From NCBI GenBank assembly GCA_030065935.1, contig JASJCP010000064.1:1-48362 (forward strand): DNA of 48,362 bases. Reading direction: 5' to 3'. The notes beneath the pieces are model-generated. The model had not been told where the DNA came from. It saw nothing but the letters and a program-made list of their open reading frames with translations, and did no database searches. Source of the stretch: Xenococcaceae cyanobacterium MO_167.B27 (GTDB taxonomy: Bacteria; Cyanobacteriota; Cyanobacteriia; Cyanobacteriales; Xenococcaceae). Of the stretch, positions 6,785 through 15,818 are shown in pieces. The first letter of the stretch is position 1, and each line of letters starts with the position of its first letter. The position numbers and the translations under genes are program-made.

Positions 6785-7321
6785 ATGATATTAGCGAAGC
6801 TAACTAATCCCGTTAAAATAATAATTAATTTTTTAAAACTATCTCTCAATCGCTACTTGGGTGTTAATTTTATGGGCAATAAACTTGAAAATATCTTTAA
6901 CTTTTTACAGCTTACAGACTCTATTGCCACAGCAGGACAGCCAACAAAAAAACAACTATCTCTAGTTAAAGATGCTGGCTACAAAACCATTATCAATTTG
7001 GCTACTTCAGCATCAGAAAATGCTCTACCTGATGAAAAAGAGACTGTAGAATCTTTGGGAATGAAATATATCCATATTCCTATAGACTTTAATAATCCTA
7101 CTTCAGAAGATTTTGCCGACTTTTGCCAAGCAATGCAAGAAAATAATCAGCAGCCTTTATTTGTTCACTGTGCTGCTAACCTTAGAGTATCTGCTTTTAT
7201 GTATATTTATCGCCTGAGTCAAGAAAATTTTGATAATGAACAGGCGAAAAGAGATTTAGCTAAAGTTTGGACTCCTAACGAGACATGGCAACAATTTATT
7301 GATAGTCAATTGACTAAGTAG
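6785..7321 (+). CDS. Protein tyrosine phosphatase-like (DUF442-type) protein
   Basis: 178 residues from an ATG preceded by GAGGA at about 6774. An internal ATG at 6872 (residue 30, MGNKLENIFNFLQL) gives a product more like family members, so the first 29 residues may be untranslated or a local extension. The fold signature is clear: DSIATAGQPTKKQLSLVKDA at the start, YKTIINLA, then IHIPIDFNNPTSEDF and the phosphatase loop FVHCAANLRVSAFMYIYR. The nucleophile would be C129. The spacing to the arginine (R134) is C-x4-R, one residue shorter than the C-x5-R of classical tyrosine phosphatases, so activity on phosphotyrosine is uncertain. It is divergent from hsdM. Confidence 0.75.
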   Translation: MILAKLTNPVKIIINFLKLSLNRYLGVNFMGNKLENIFNFLQLTDSIATAGQPTKKQLSLVKDAGYKTIINLATSASENALPDEKETVESLGMKYIHIPIDFNNPTSEDFADFCQAMQENNQQPLFVHCAANLRVSAFMYIYRLSQENFDNEQAKRDLAKVWTPNETWQQFIDSQLTK

Positions 7322-7406
7322 GGTTAATTCATGAATTAAAGGGAAAGATGATCCGCACCCTATACACAGATAGATAATCCAGTCCTCATCTCTGATATTT
7401 TTAATC

Positions 7407-7486
7407 GAGTCCTCATCCCTTATCATTCATCCCTCATACTTTTAATTGAGTCCTCATCCCTCATAATTCATCCCTCATACTTTTAA
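7407..7486. repeat. 41-bp tandem repeat, two copies
   Basis: Two near-identical 41-base units start at 7407 and 7448 (gagtcctcatccc followed by attcatccctcatactttt). A shorter partial unit lies just upstream (about 7380-7406). They fill the space between the phosphatase-like gene and the convergent tldE gene, and the last bases overlap the tldE stop codon. No hairpin or terminator is obvious. Confidence 0.6.
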
Positions 7487-8829
7487 ACACTGTCGGTAAC
7501 GCTACTAAAGTGGAAATTGTTGACTTTGCAACCAGGAATTACACCGCCACCACATCTTTTAGTGATGCTCAAATCAGTTATATTGTGGAGCATTTCTGGC
7601 AAACATTGATTAAAGCGCAGATTCTTAATAGGATTGGCAATCTTTCCATTGTCAATTAAAAAAGTACCATCTCTAGTCATTCCTGTAACTTCTAGGGTGC
7701 GAGGGTTAACATAACGCACATACCAAGCGCGAGTTACTAAAATTCCTTTCTCTGTATTGCTAATGAGATCTGCAATGGTTTTATCTCCTCCAGTCATCAC
7801 TATAGGATACATAGCACCTGTAGGTTGTCTATTCTGTTGCTGCGCCCAATAACGACTGTAAGCCAGAGTTTGGGGAATACCATCTTTAACAATTTCTAAA
7901 TTGCTATTGGGAAGAGCATCACCAAAAAAACGACTAGATTGTAAGAGAGGATGGCTCGGATTACGCTGTATTTGCACTATTTGGCTAAATAACTGCTCTC
8001 CTACACGATTTCCTGCTGCTTTACCCTCCTTATCGCTACGAGACATAAATGAACGCCCTTCATCCGCAGCCCTAGCGTCCAGATTCCAGATTACCATAGA
8101 TAGTAAAGTAGCCATAGCAGAGGGTTCAAAGATAACTGTATAGTCTCCTGGTTCGATTTCCTGGGGGTTACGAGATGTGATCGCCCTTTCGATGACTTTC
8201 TCTGTGGTTTCTAACAAGGGTAACTGTTCAATACCCCAAGCTGTATCCCGTCCCCAACTTGAACCATTATCAATACGGGCGGTAAAGCTAAAATCTGCCT
8301 CGGTACTGCGATCGCAAGCCCTTAAACCAGTAGAATTACCTATAGCATAAAGAGAAACATTAGTACTGAGAGTTCCCGAGCCATCAACTCCTTTTTGTTT
8401 AGCTTGGGTGCATACTTTTTCTAGCATTTCTCCTTTAGTTAAGGGAGAGATATTAGCAGTCGCAGTATCAAAAGCAGGTTTCCTATCTTCGTAGGTTTGA
8501 GGGCATAATAACTCGATCCATTCTGGGTCTTCTGGAGCAAAACGGGCTAAATCTTCACAACGTCGTAATGTCTCAACTATGGCATCTGAGTCTAATTCGG
8601 TAGTAGAGGCAGAAGCACTACGCTTACCAAAATAGCTAGTGATAGTTAGATTGAAGCGATTTTTATGAATATTCTGACTAATTTGATTTTCACTAAAACG
8701 GCTCAAAGCAGATTCACTGCTACTCAAACTAACAAATACTCCTTCGGCTTGAGATTGAAAAATAGCAGACTCAATAATGTCTAGGGCTTCTTCTGTACTT
8801 AGAATTGTCTTGGATTGAGCTAGGGTCAT
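7483..8829 (-). CDS. tldE: TldE/PmbA-type subunit of the TldD-TldE protease
   Basis: A 448-residue protein of the TldD/PmbA family. With TldD it forms a heterodimeric protease that trims modified peptides and degrades unfolded peptides. TldE is the partner lacking the zinc site, and no HExxxH-type motif is present here, which favours TldE over TldD. Recognisable blocks are SGTLSTNVSLYAIGNSTGL in the middle, DYTVIFEPSAMATLLSMVIW, and GDALPNSNLEIVKDGIPQTL followed by MTRDGTFLIDNGKIANPIKN and LRFNQCLPEMLHNI near the end. The length is normal. Its 5' end faces pdhB with a 74-bp divergent spacer that should hold both promoters. Confidence 0.88.
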   Translation of the reverse strand: MTLAQSKTILSTEEALDIIESAIFQSQAEGVFVSLSSSESALSRFSENQISQNIHKNRFNLTITSYFGKRSASASTTELDSDAIVETLRRCEDLARFAPEDPEWIELLCPQTYEDRKPAFDTATANISPLTKGEMLEKVCTQAKQKGVDGSGTLSTNVSLYAIGNSTGLRACDRSTEADFSFTARIDNGSSWGRDTAWGIEQLPLLETTEKVIERAITSRNPQEIEPGDYTVIFEPSAMATLLSMVIWNLDARAADEGRSFMSRSDKEGKAAGNRVGEQLFSQIVQIQRNPSHPLLQSSRFFGDALPNSNLEIVKDGIPQTLAYSRYWAQQQNRQPTGAMYPIVMTGGDKTIADLISNTEKGILVTRAWYVRYVNPRTLEVTGMTRDGTFLIDNGKIANPIKNLRFNQCLPEMLHNITDLSITKRCGGGVIPGCKVNNFHFSSVTDSV

Positions 8830-8903
8830 TACAGTATTAGTAAACAGTTATCCTTATATAAACTAATGATAGGATTATCTTTTGCAGATATGGAATAAAA
8901 ATT

Positions 8904-9887
8904 ATGGCAGAAACTTTAATGTTTAATGCTCTACGGGAAGCCACAGACGAAGAAATGGCGAGAGACAACACTGTTTTCGTCTTAGGGGAGGATGTTGGGC
9001 ATTATGGTGGATCTTATAAAGTTACTAAAGACCTTTATAAAAAATATGGTGAATTGCGTGTCTTAGATACTCCCATCGCGGAAAATAGTTTTTGTGGTCT
9101 AGCAGTAGGAGCAGCTTTAACTGGGCTTCGTCCTATTATTGAAGGGATGAACATGGGCTTTCTGCTCTTAGCATTTAACCAGATTGCTAATAATGCAGGG
9201 ATGCTGCGCTATACTTCTGGTGGTAACTTTAAAATCCCTATGGTGATTAGGGGACCTGGTGGTGTAGGAAGACAGCTAGGGGCGGAACACTCCCAGAGAT
9301 TAGAAGCTTATTTCCATGCTGTACCAGGATTAAAAATTGTTGCTTGCTCTACTGCCTATAATGCTAAAGGTTTGTTAAAAGCAGCTATCAGAGATGACAA
9401 CCCAGTCTTATTCTTTGAACACGTTTTACTCTACAACCTCAAAGAAGACTTACCAGAAGAAGAATACATCGTACCTTTAGACAAAGCAGAAATCGTCCGC
9501 CCAGGAAAAGATGTTACTATCTTGACCTACTCTCGGATGCGTCACCACTGTACCCAAGCAGCTAAAACCTTAGTAAAAGAAGGTTACGACCCTGAAATTA
9601 TCGATCTAATCTCTCTCAAACCCTTTGACATGGAAACTATTTCTGCTTCTGTGAAAAAGACTCACCGTGTCATTGTAGTAGAAGAATGCATGAAAACAGG
9701 GGGTATTGGTGCAGAATTAGTGGCTCTGATCAACGATCAACTATTTGATGAATTAGATGCACCAGTATTACGCTTATCTTCTCAAGATATTCCTACTCCC
9801 TATAACGGAATGTTAGAAAGATTAACTATTGTACAGCCAGAACAAATCATCGAAGCAGTACAAAAGATGATGGCATCACGCATCTAA
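8904..9887 (+). CDS. pdhB: Pyruvate dehydrogenase E1 component, beta subunit
   Basis: A 327-residue subunit that pairs with PdhA. Together they decarboxylate pyruvate with thiamine diphosphate and pass the acetyl group to E2. Family blocks are present: [56 protein letters not shown], and the potassium- and substrate-site region [20 protein letters not shown]. The C-terminal transketolase domain includes [17 protein letters not shown] and [18 protein letters not shown]-like sequence. Length is as expected (325-327). It stands alone, as is usual for pdhB in cyanobacteria, and is followed by a strong terminator. Confidence 0.97.
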   Translation: MAETLMFNALREATDEEMARDNTVFVLGEDVGHYGGSYKVTKDLYKKYGELRVLDTPIAENSFCGLAVGAALTGLRPIIEGMNMGFLLLAFNQIANNAGMLRYTSGGNFKIPMVIRGPGGVGRQLGAEHSQRLEAYFHAVPGLKIVACSTAYNAKGLLKAAIRDDNPVLFFEHVLLYNLKEDLPEEEYIVPLDKAEIVRPGKDVTILTYSRMRHHCTQAAKTLVKEGYDPEIIDLISLKPFDMETISASVKKTHRVIVVEECMKTGGIGAELVALINDQLFDELDAPVLRLSSQDIPTPYNGMLERLTIVQPEQIIEAVQKMMASRI

Positions 9888-9897
9888 ATCAGCTAAA

Positions 9898-9931
9898 GTA
9901 GGTCGGGCATCGCCCCACCTACAACTTTTTT
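9898..9931 (+). terminator. Rho-independent terminator of pdhB
   Basis: Eleven bases downstream of the pdhB stop, gtaggtcgggc (9898-9908) pairs with gccccacctac (9912-9922) with one mismatch and a 3-base loop. The stem is followed by aac and a T-run at 9926-9931. This is a standard intrinsic terminator for plus-strand transcription. Confidence 0.8.
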
Positions 9932-10000
9932 CAAAGGTAGGAGATGTCAAAACTCAATATCTGTTTTTCAACCTTCAAAGAGTCCAGAGACTATTAAATA

Positions 10001-10043
10001 TAGTATTAACCTGAAAACTTACAATAGTATTAACCTGAAAACT
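10001..10043. repeat. 24-bp tandem duplication at kinase gene 3' end
   Basis: The 19-base sequence tagtattaacctgaaaact occurs at 10001-10019 and again at 10025-10043, a 24-base period. The second copy encodes the last residues of the kinase (VFRLIL on the minus strand), and the first lies just past its stop codon. The duplication looks recent because the copies are identical. Confidence 0.7.
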
Positions 10044-11092
10044 AAAAATAAAAATAATACTATATATCCTGCTGTTTTAAGGATACTTTTTCTAACTGGT
10101 TTTGACTGAATATCATAAAGTAGGCAAATTCCAACTATTGATATAGCTATCAGAAATAATGCAGTTATGATAGGGAAGACACTTACAGCAAAAAATATAG
10201 TAGGTACTACTATAAGAATCATGGTAAGTACTACATAAATGTCTGTTGCCTCCTGTTCTTCAGATAAAATTAGACCTTCTGGTTGAGATTTTACTTGCTG
10301 AATTATATATTGTTTGCTTTGAGCCTTTCTTAACTCAGCTAACGCTATCTTAGCCTGGCTAAATCGATTTTTTTTATCGTTTTCCAATAAGGTTTGTAAC
10401 CAATCTAAAATCGGGTCAGGAACTTGATTTTTAAGACTAGTAACAGGTATTTGCCACCTACTATCTAGTTGATTTGAGAGTTGATTACTGGGGATTTTTG
10501 AGAATAAAACGTATAAACTTGCTCCTAGACTATAGAGATCGCCTTTGGGAGATATTTCACCTCTAAATAATTGTTCAGGAGCCATAAAGCCTACTGTTCC
10601 TGATAAGGTGCTAGAAGCATTAGAAGAATGGCTATAACTACTCATCCCGAAATCTACTAAATAAGCGTCATAGGTTTTTTTGTCCCAAAGAATATTAGCT
10701 GGTTTGATATCTTTATGAACTAAGTTATTAGCTTCTAAATAGTTCAATATTTCTAAGATTTGAACAGCAATCTGATATACTTCTTCCCTGGATAATTTTT
10801 GGATTTCGCAATTATCTGCTTTAATATATTCTTGGACTAAGCAAACCCCATTCTCACTATCAAAGTGTTTGATATATTTAGGAATTTTTGGATGGTGTAA
10901 TTTTTGTAAGATGTTAATTTCTTTTTCTAGAGATTTATAACCTGACCATTGGCTACTTTTACCCGCAAACAAAAATTGTTTAATGACAACTGTTGTCTGA
11001 TTTTTTGTATCTATGGCTTTATAAGTAATTCTACCTTGGTTATGATTTTGACCTAAGATACTTTCTATTTGATAATTGTTGATTGATTGCAT
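10019..11092 (-). CDS. Membrane-anchored Ser/Thr protein kinase
   Basis: A 357-residue Hanks-type kinase. The ATP-anchoring lysine is K38 (VVIKQF), the catalytic loop is VHKDIKPANIL (D128, N133), the metal-binding DFG is at 147-149, and APEQ of the activation segment starts at about 171. The glycine-rich loop is poor (LGQNHNQGRITYKA). HRD reads HKD, so the usual Arg that senses activation-loop phosphorylation is replaced by Lys. After residue about 280 come three to four hydrophobic segments (VVLTMILIVVPTIFFAVSVF; ITALFLIAISIVGICLLY; AGYIVLFLFLVFRLILL), placing the kinase domain on the cytoplasmic side. No sensor domain is visible, and substrates are unknown. Confidence 0.85.
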   Translation of the reverse strand: MQSINNYQIESILGQNHNQGRITYKAIDTKNQTTVVIKQFLFAGKSSQWSGYKSLEKEINILQKLHHPKIPKYIKHFDSENGVCLVQEYIKADNCEIQKLSREEVYQIAVQILEILNYLEANNLVHKDIKPANILWDKKTYDAYLVDFGMSSYSHSSNASSTLSGTVGFMAPEQLFRGEISPKGDLYSLGASLYVLFSKIPSNQLSNQLDSRWQIPVTSLKNQVPDPILDWLQTLLENDKKNRFSQAKIALAELRKAQSKQYIIQQVKSQPEGLILSEEQEATDIYVVLTMILIVVPTIFFAVSVFPIITALFLIAISIVGICLLYDIQSKPVRKSILKTAGYIVLFLFLVFRLILL

Positions 11093-11181
11093 AACTCTAT
11101 TAAGTAGCTTTGATATTAATCAGATGAAAATCAACCTCTTTACTGAAATAATATCTCAATAAATATTCACTAAACTATAAC

Positions 11182-11769
11182 TTAGTTGGGTTTTAAGTTT
11201 TCTGGTAACAAAGTATATTGGGAAGTAAGTTTTTGAGCTATGTTTTGTTTCCAATCTTCTAACTCCGCAGTAAATTCAGGCTTATCTAAATCACTACGCC
11301 ACAAAATAAAAGCGTCTTCTCCTGTTTTGGGATAATAATTTTTCCTTCTTCCTGCTACTTTAAAACCAAATTTCTTATATAATGCGATCGCAGGATAATT
11401 GCCTGTCCTCACTTCTAGAGTGGCTCTTTCTAGCTTTCTCCCTAATGCATCTTGTAATAAAGCGTATAGCAATAGCTCTCCTAAACCTTGTCGCTGATAA
11501 TCAGGATTAATCCCTAATAGAGTAATATGGGCTTCTGACATAATTGACCACAAACAGCCGATACCAAGCAATTTCTCTTCTGAATTTATTTCTCGCAAAA
11601 ATAGCAACAGCATACTGCTATTAGGACTTTCAATCTCTCTTTTATATCCTTCTTTCGACCAGATACCATCGAAGCAAAGCAGATCTAAAGCTAAAATATC
11701 GGGAATTTGCTTTACTGTTGCATTTTGCAATACTAGTAATTTCATACTATCTCGTCTGAATAATAGCAA
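11182..11769 (-). CDS. rimI: Ribosomal-protein S18-alanine N-acetyltransferase (RimI-like GNAT)
   Basis: A 195-residue GNAT-family acetyltransferase. The acetyl-CoA-binding motif is ITLLGINPDYQRQGLGELLL (R-x-x-G-L/G-x pattern), followed by ERATLEVRTGNYPAIALYKK and FGFKVAGRRKNYYPKTGEDA, the canonical RimI ending. RimI acetylates the N-terminal alanine of ribosomal protein S18. In cyanobacteria it is slightly longer than the roughly 150 residues of E. coli RimI. The ATG at codon 9 (MKLLVLQNATVKQIPDIL, base 11745) is an equally good start. It faces the lipoprotein gene divergently with only 30 bp between them. Confidence 0.82.
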   Translation of the reverse strand: MLLFRRDSMKLLVLQNATVKQIPDILALDLLCFDGIWSKEGYKREIESPNSSMLLLFLREINSEEKLLGIGCLWSIMSEAHITLLGINPDYQRQGLGELLLYALLQDALGRKLERATLEVRTGNYPAIALYKKFGFKVAGRRKNYYPKTGEDAFILWRSDLDKPEFTAELEDWKQNIAQKLTSQYTLLPENLKPN

Positions 11770-11799
11770 AATCTTTTATAAGATGAGCAAGTAAAAATT

Positions 11800-12303
11800 G
11801 TGGTAATAATTATGATTTTATTGTTCCATTGGCGATATTTTAAGTTCTTAATTTACCAAGTTAAAAAATCAAATAAGTTTTTCTCGGGAATTCTTTTAAG
11901 TATGGTTATCGTAATAACTGGCTGTGTTAAAACTCAACCTTTAACTAGTTACCCAAAGAAATTAGCCCAAGCTTCTGAACCAAATAAACCACTTAAATCT
12001 GAAGAATGGCGACCAATGACCGCAGAAGAAGAAACACAAACCTGGCAATTCATTTTAAATAGTCCATTAGGTATTGCTGCTCTTAATCAACTGGCGATTG
12101 AGGGTTTTATTAACCCTAATTGTCCTAAAACTTTTTATGCAAGTCAACAATATGGTTCATTTCAAACTTTGTTGCAAGTTAAATGTTCTAGCCCTAAAGG
12201 AATTTCCATTGCTTCAGCTTATCAAGAAATGCGAATTATATTGAATCGTTTTGAAGATAATATTGAAAGTTTTGAAGTAGAAAGAATTTATGATAATTAT
12301 TAA
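11800..12303 (+). CDS. Putative lipoprotein of unknown function
   Basis: A 167-residue protein that I cannot assign to a named family. An N-terminal basic segment and a hydrophobic stretch (SGILLSMVIVITGC) end in a lipobox-like sequence (VITG-C42), so the mature protein probably starts at Cys42 and is lipid-anchored. The mature part is rich in polar residues, with a conserved-looking block NSPLGIAALNQLAIEGFINP, and two further cysteines in NPNCPKTFYA and LQVKCSSPKG that could form a disulfide. The start may be at a later ATG, because 42 residues is long for a signal peptide. It sits alone between rimI and lysA. Confidence 0.6.
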   Translation: MVIIMILLFHWRYFKFLIYQVKKSNKFFSGILLSMVIVITGCVKTQPLTSYPKKLAQASEPNKPLKSEEWRPMTAEEETQTWQFILNSPLGIAALNQLAIEGFINPNCPKTFYASQQYGSFQTLLQVKCSSPKGISIASAYQEMRIILNRFEDNIESFEVERIYDNY

Positions 12304-12447
12304 TGTTGATTTTAATGGTTGACTTTCTCTGAAATTTATTCTAGAGCTACTCACCCATAGAGCGATAAGAGTAAGAGTAGATTCAATGTAAACTAAATGA
12401 TAGACAATAATATTCCAGTTCAGTACTTCTAACAGATCTTATCAATT

Positions 12448-13866
12448 ATGCTCTCGACAGACCGTAGCTCCCAAAACTCCGGACACCGTTATTTACCTCA
12501 GATAGAAAGTTCAGATGCGACCCTATCACCCAATCAGCAGTTATTACCCTTAACTGCAAAAGTTAACAGTGATGACAATTTAGAAATCGGTGGCTGCGAA
12601 ATTAAGCGTTTAGTTGAGCAATATGGTTCACCTCTATATGTGTTAGATGAAACAACCCTAAGAACTGCTTGTAAACAATATCGTGATGGTTTTGCTCATT
12701 ACTATGGTGGTGAATCTCAAGTTATTTATGCGTCTAAAGCTTGGAGTTGTCTGGCTGTATGTAGCATCATCAATAGTGAAGGTTTAGGCTTTGATGTGGT
12801 ATCAGGAGGGGAAATCTATACTGCTCTACAAGCAGGAGTAGAAAGCCAGAATCTTTATTTTCACGGTAATAATAAATCCCGCTCTGAGCTAGAGTTAGCA
12901 GTTACTACAGGTTGTCAAATTATTGTTGATAACTGGCTAGAATTAAAAACTTTAACTACTATTGCTCAAGAGAGCAGCACTCAACCAGTAAAAATATTAC
13001 TGCGCTTGACTCCTGGTATTGAGTGTCATACCCATGAGTATATCCGGACAGGTCACTTAGATAGTAAGTTTGGCTTTGATCCTAATCAAATTGAACAAGT
13101 ATATGCTTTTGTATCCAACCAGCCTACTCTTGAGTGTCTTGGTATTCACGCCCATATTGGTTCCCAAATTTTTGAGCGTCAACCCCACCAAGATGTAGCA
13201 GATGTGTTGGTAAAATGGCTTAAGCCCGCACAAGATTACGGATTACCCATGACAACCCTGAATGTGGGAGGTGGTTTAGGAATTTGTTACACCGAATCCG
13301 ATGACCCTCCTAGTATTACAGAATGGGTTAAAGCCGTATCTGAGGCTGTAGAAACTGCTTGCAATCATCATCAAATTTCCCTACCCAAATTAATCGCTGA
13401 ACCAGGACGCTCTTTAATTGGGAGTGCTTGTGTTACAGCTTACACTGTCGGTAGTGATAAAGAAGTACCAGAAATTCGCAAATATATTACCGTGGATGGC
13501 GGAATGTCAGATAATCCCCGTCCTATTACCTATGAATCTGTGTATCGTAGTTTGATTGCTAATAAAATGTCAGCCGTTTTAACAGAAACAGTTACTGTAG
13601 CAGGAAAACATTGTGAATCTGGGGATGTGCTGATTAAAGATGCTGCTTTACCCAAAACTGAACCAGGAGATATCTTGGTAGTTATGACAACTGGAGCTTA
13701 CAATTACAGCATGGCATCGAACTATAACCGTATAGGACGACCTGCAGCCATATTAGTTAATGAAGGCGAAGCTAATTTGATTATTGAACGAGAAACTTAT
13801 GAAAATCTCCTAGAGCGAGATCGCCTACCTGAGAGATTAATTAACTCCACCAATACGCCAAATTAG
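12448..13866 (+). CDS. lysA: Diaminopimelate decarboxylase
   Basis: A 472-residue fold-type III PLP enzyme that makes L-lysine from meso-diaminopimelate, the last step of lysine synthesis. The PLP lysine is K97 in VIYASKAWSCLAVC. Further family blocks are GLGFDVVSGGEIYTALQAG, LECLGIHAHIGSQIFERQPH, TLNVGGGLGICYTESDDPP, LIAEPGRSLIGSACVTAYTV and the C-terminal CESGDVLIKDA, which supplies the substrate-contacting Cys from the partner subunit. About 35 low-complexity residues precede the catalytic domain, which is common in cyanobacterial LysA. It is the first of three plus-strand genes (lysA, cdaA, uppS), but the 55-120 bp gaps do not prove an operon. Confidence 0.95.
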   Translation: MLSTDRSSQNSGHRYLPQIESSDATLSPNQQLLPLTAKVNSDDNLEIGGCEIKRLVEQYGSPLYVLDETTLRTACKQYRDGFAHYYGGESQVIYASKAWSCLAVCSIINSEGLGFDVVSGGEIYTALQAGVESQNLYFHGNNKSRSELELAVTTGCQIIVDNWLELKTLTTIAQESSTQPVKILLRLTPGIECHTHEYIRTGHLDSKFGFDPNQIEQVYAFVSNQPTLECLGIHAHIGSQIFERQPHQDVADVLVKWLKPAQDYGLPMTTLNVGGGLGICYTESDDPPSITEWVKAVSEAVETACNHHQISLPKLIAEPGRSLIGSACVTAYTVGSDKEVPEIRKYITVDGGMSDNPRPITYESVYRSLIANKMSAVLTETVTVAGKHCESGDVLIKDAALPKTEPGDILVVMTTGAYNYSMASNYNRIGRPAAILVNEGEANLIIERETYENLLERDRLPERLINSTNTPN

Positions 13867-13984
13867 TATTTCGTTTGATTTATTGTCTAATATGTAATTC
13901 GAGAAGTTTCCCCAATCTAGTTTGTATTTTGAACTTCAAAACACAAGCATCCAAAAGTTAGTCATCTCTAAGTTAATTAAAGTA

Positions 13985-14908
13985 ATGTTATTGTCGGGTT
14001 TTGTTCCTGACTTAAGCTGGATTCTTTCTAGGATTCCCTCCTGGCTTCCTACCAGTATCGACTTCGGGTTGGTACTGGCTCTAAGCTATGCTCTCCTGGT
14101 CATTATCGGAGAGGGAGAGCGTCGCAGTTTATGGATGGTCAGAGGTTTTATCCTACTAATGCTAGCTACTGTAGCTAGCAAAAGTATTGGTCTAACATTG
14201 CTAGGTTCTCTATTAGAAAACCTAGTATTGGGTGCTGCTGTATCTATGGCGGTAATCTTTCAATCCCAATTGCGTCGCTTTCTTGAACAGATAGGGAGGG
14301 GCGAAATAGTACAATTATTTCAATCCACGGGAAGGCAGAGTTTGCAACCAGACAGCACCACAGATCGTATTGTGGATGCGGTCAAAGAATTATCCCAAAA
14401 TCGCACTGGAGCCTTAATTTTAATGGAGACTTCTGGAGCTTTTGATGATGATGACTTTGTCTCCCCTGGAGTCCCCTTGAATGCAGAAATTTCTAAGGAA
14501 TTATTACAAACTATTTTTCAAACCACAACCTTACTTCATGATGGTGCAGTTTTAATTCGTGGTTCTCGTATTGCTTCTGCTGCGGTCATTTTACCCCTAT
14601 CAGAACGTACCGCGTCTCGTCAATTGGGAACTCGTCATCGTGCAGCAATGGGGATGACAGAAAGAAGTGACAAATGTATTTGCATTGTTGTTTCCGAAGA
14701 AACAGGCTCGATTTCCCTAGCAGAAAAAGGGATTTTAAATCGACCTTTAACCAGTAGTAAACTAAAAGAATTGTTACAAGCTAAATTTGCTCCCACTGTA
14801 GAAGGGGATGCAGTTCGTCTGAGTCGCAAACTCAGCTTCCAAGGAAAAATATTATTAAAGCGGATTTTCCGCTCATCATCATCCACCTCCCAAGAGAAAA
14901 AGAATTAA
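13985..14908 (+). CDS. cdaA: Membrane-bound diadenylate cyclase CdaA
   Basis: Makes cyclic di-AMP from two ATP. From the ATG at 13985 the product is 307 residues; an upstream TTG at 13922 would add 21. Hydrophobic segments (IDFGLVLALSYALLVIIGEG; MVRGFILLMLATVASKSIGL; NLVLGAAVSMAVIFQSQLRR) anchor it in the membrane. The DisA-N catalytic domain follows, with the DGA motif in LLHDGAVLIRGSRIASAAVI and the GTRHRAAMG motif, both needed for catalysis. The C-terminus is a basic tail. In Firmicutes, cdaA is beside glmM and cell-wall genes; here it precedes uppS by 60 bp, so a link to envelope synthesis is plausible. c-di-AMP in cyanobacteria is linked to osmotic and night-time survival. Confidence 0.92.
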   Translation: MLLSGFVPDLSWILSRIPSWLPTSIDFGLVLALSYALLVIIGEGERRSLWMVRGFILLMLATVASKSIGLTLLGSLLENLVLGAAVSMAVIFQSQLRRFLEQIGRGEIVQLFQSTGRQSLQPDSTTDRIVDAVKELSQNRTGALILMETSGAFDDDDFVSPGVPLNAEISKELLQTIFQTTTLLHDGAVLIRGSRIASAAVILPLSERTASRQLGTRHRAAMGMTERSDKCICIVVSEETGSISLAEKGILNRPLTSSKLKELLQAKFAPTVEGDAVRLSRKLSFQGKILLKRIFRSSSSTSQEKKN

Positions 14909-14968
14909 ACTTGATTTTTCTCTTTATTCAGTATCCTGTTGATTGATAATTTATATTTGTGATAGCAG

Positions 14969-15724
14969 ATGACCGTTAATCCTATTTCTTTACAGCAATT
15001 ACCTTCCGACTTAGACCGCGAGCGCCTACCCCAGCACGTGGCAGTAATTATGGATGGTAACGGTCGTTGGGCAAAAAGAAAAGGCAGACCTCGTATTATG
15101 GGGCATCAAAAAGGAGTAGATTCTTTAAAAGATCTGTTGCGCTGCTGTCGCGATTGGGGTATTCCTGCTCTAACAGCTTATGCTTTTTCCACAGAAAATT
15201 GGGGTCGTCCTCTGGAAGAAGTAGAATTTTTGATGACTTTATTTGAGCGAATATTACGGCGAGAATTGCAAGAAATGATGGAAGAAAATGTCCGTATTCG
15301 CTTTGTTGGGAATCTACAAGCCTTACCCCAATCTTTGCAACAAGAAATTGCTCGTTCTATGGCAGATACCCAAAATAATCCAGGTATTCAGTTTACTGTA
15401 GCTACTAACTATGGTGGTCGGCAAGAAATTGTCCAAGCTTGTTGTGCGATAGCCTCTAAAGTGGAACAGGGTTATTTACAAGTAGAAGATATTGACGAAG
15501 CTATATTTGAGCAACATCTCTACACTCAAGGCTTGGTTAATCCCGATCTCTTAATTAGAACTAGTGGAGAAATGCGTATTAGTAATTTCTTATTGTGGCA
15601 AATAGCTTATGCAGAAATTTATGTTACCGAAACACTCTGGCCAGATTTTGACCGTCTAGAATTCCATAAGGCTTTACTTGCTTACCAAAAGCGCGAGCGA
15701 CGATTTGGTAAAGTGAATAAGTAA
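14969..15724 (+). CDS. uppS: Undecaprenyl (isoprenyl) diphosphate synthase
   Basis: A 251-residue cis-prenyltransferase that extends farnesyl diphosphate with isopentenyl units to give the C55 carrier lipid for peptidoglycan and polysaccharide synthesis. The signature [20 protein letters not shown] holds the catalytic Asp (D29). Further blocks are [31 protein letters not shown] and the IPP-binding [20 protein letters not shown] followed by ETLWPDF. Length is normal (about 250). The gene follows cdaA closely on the same strand and converges on cheA. Confidence 0.95.
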   Translation: MTVNPISLQQLPSDLDRERLPQHVAVIMDGNGRWAKRKGRPRIMGHQKGVDSLKDLLRCCRDWGIPALTAYAFSTENWGRPLEEVEFLMTLFERILRRELQEMMEENVRIRFVGNLQALPQSLQQEIARSMADTQNNPGIQFTVATNYGGRQEIVQACCAIASKVEQGYLQVEDIDEAIFEQHLYTQGLVNPDLLIRTSGEMRISNFLLWQIAYAEIYVTETLWPDFDRLEFHKALLAYQKRERRFGKVNK

Positions 15725-15738
15725 GCTAATTGGGGAGA

Positions 15739-15764
15739 CCCAACTCGTCGCTTCCCGAGTGGGG
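15739..15764. terminator. Hairpin between convergent uppS and cheA
   Basis: Bases cccaactcg (15739-15747) pair with cgagtgggg (15756-15764), one mismatch, around an 8-base loop. No T-run follows directly. Its position between two converging genes suggests a bidirectional transcription stop. Confidence 0.4.
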
Positions 15765-15770
15765 AAATAA

Positions 15771-15798
15771 TACTTATTACTTATTACTTATTACTTTC
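15771..15798. repeat. Heptamer tandem repeat (TACTTAT)
   Basis: The heptamer tacttat is repeated three times plus a partial copy between uppS and cheA. Short heptamer tandem repeats between genes are a long-known trait of cyanobacterial genomes. Function is unknown. Confidence 0.75.
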
Positions 15799-15818
15799 TT
15801 CTGAGTCCTTTATCCTTA

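Noticed and set aside
12304-12447. Possible lysine riboswitch before lysA
   Set aside because: Only 144 bases without the conserved helices; no riboswitch pattern seen.
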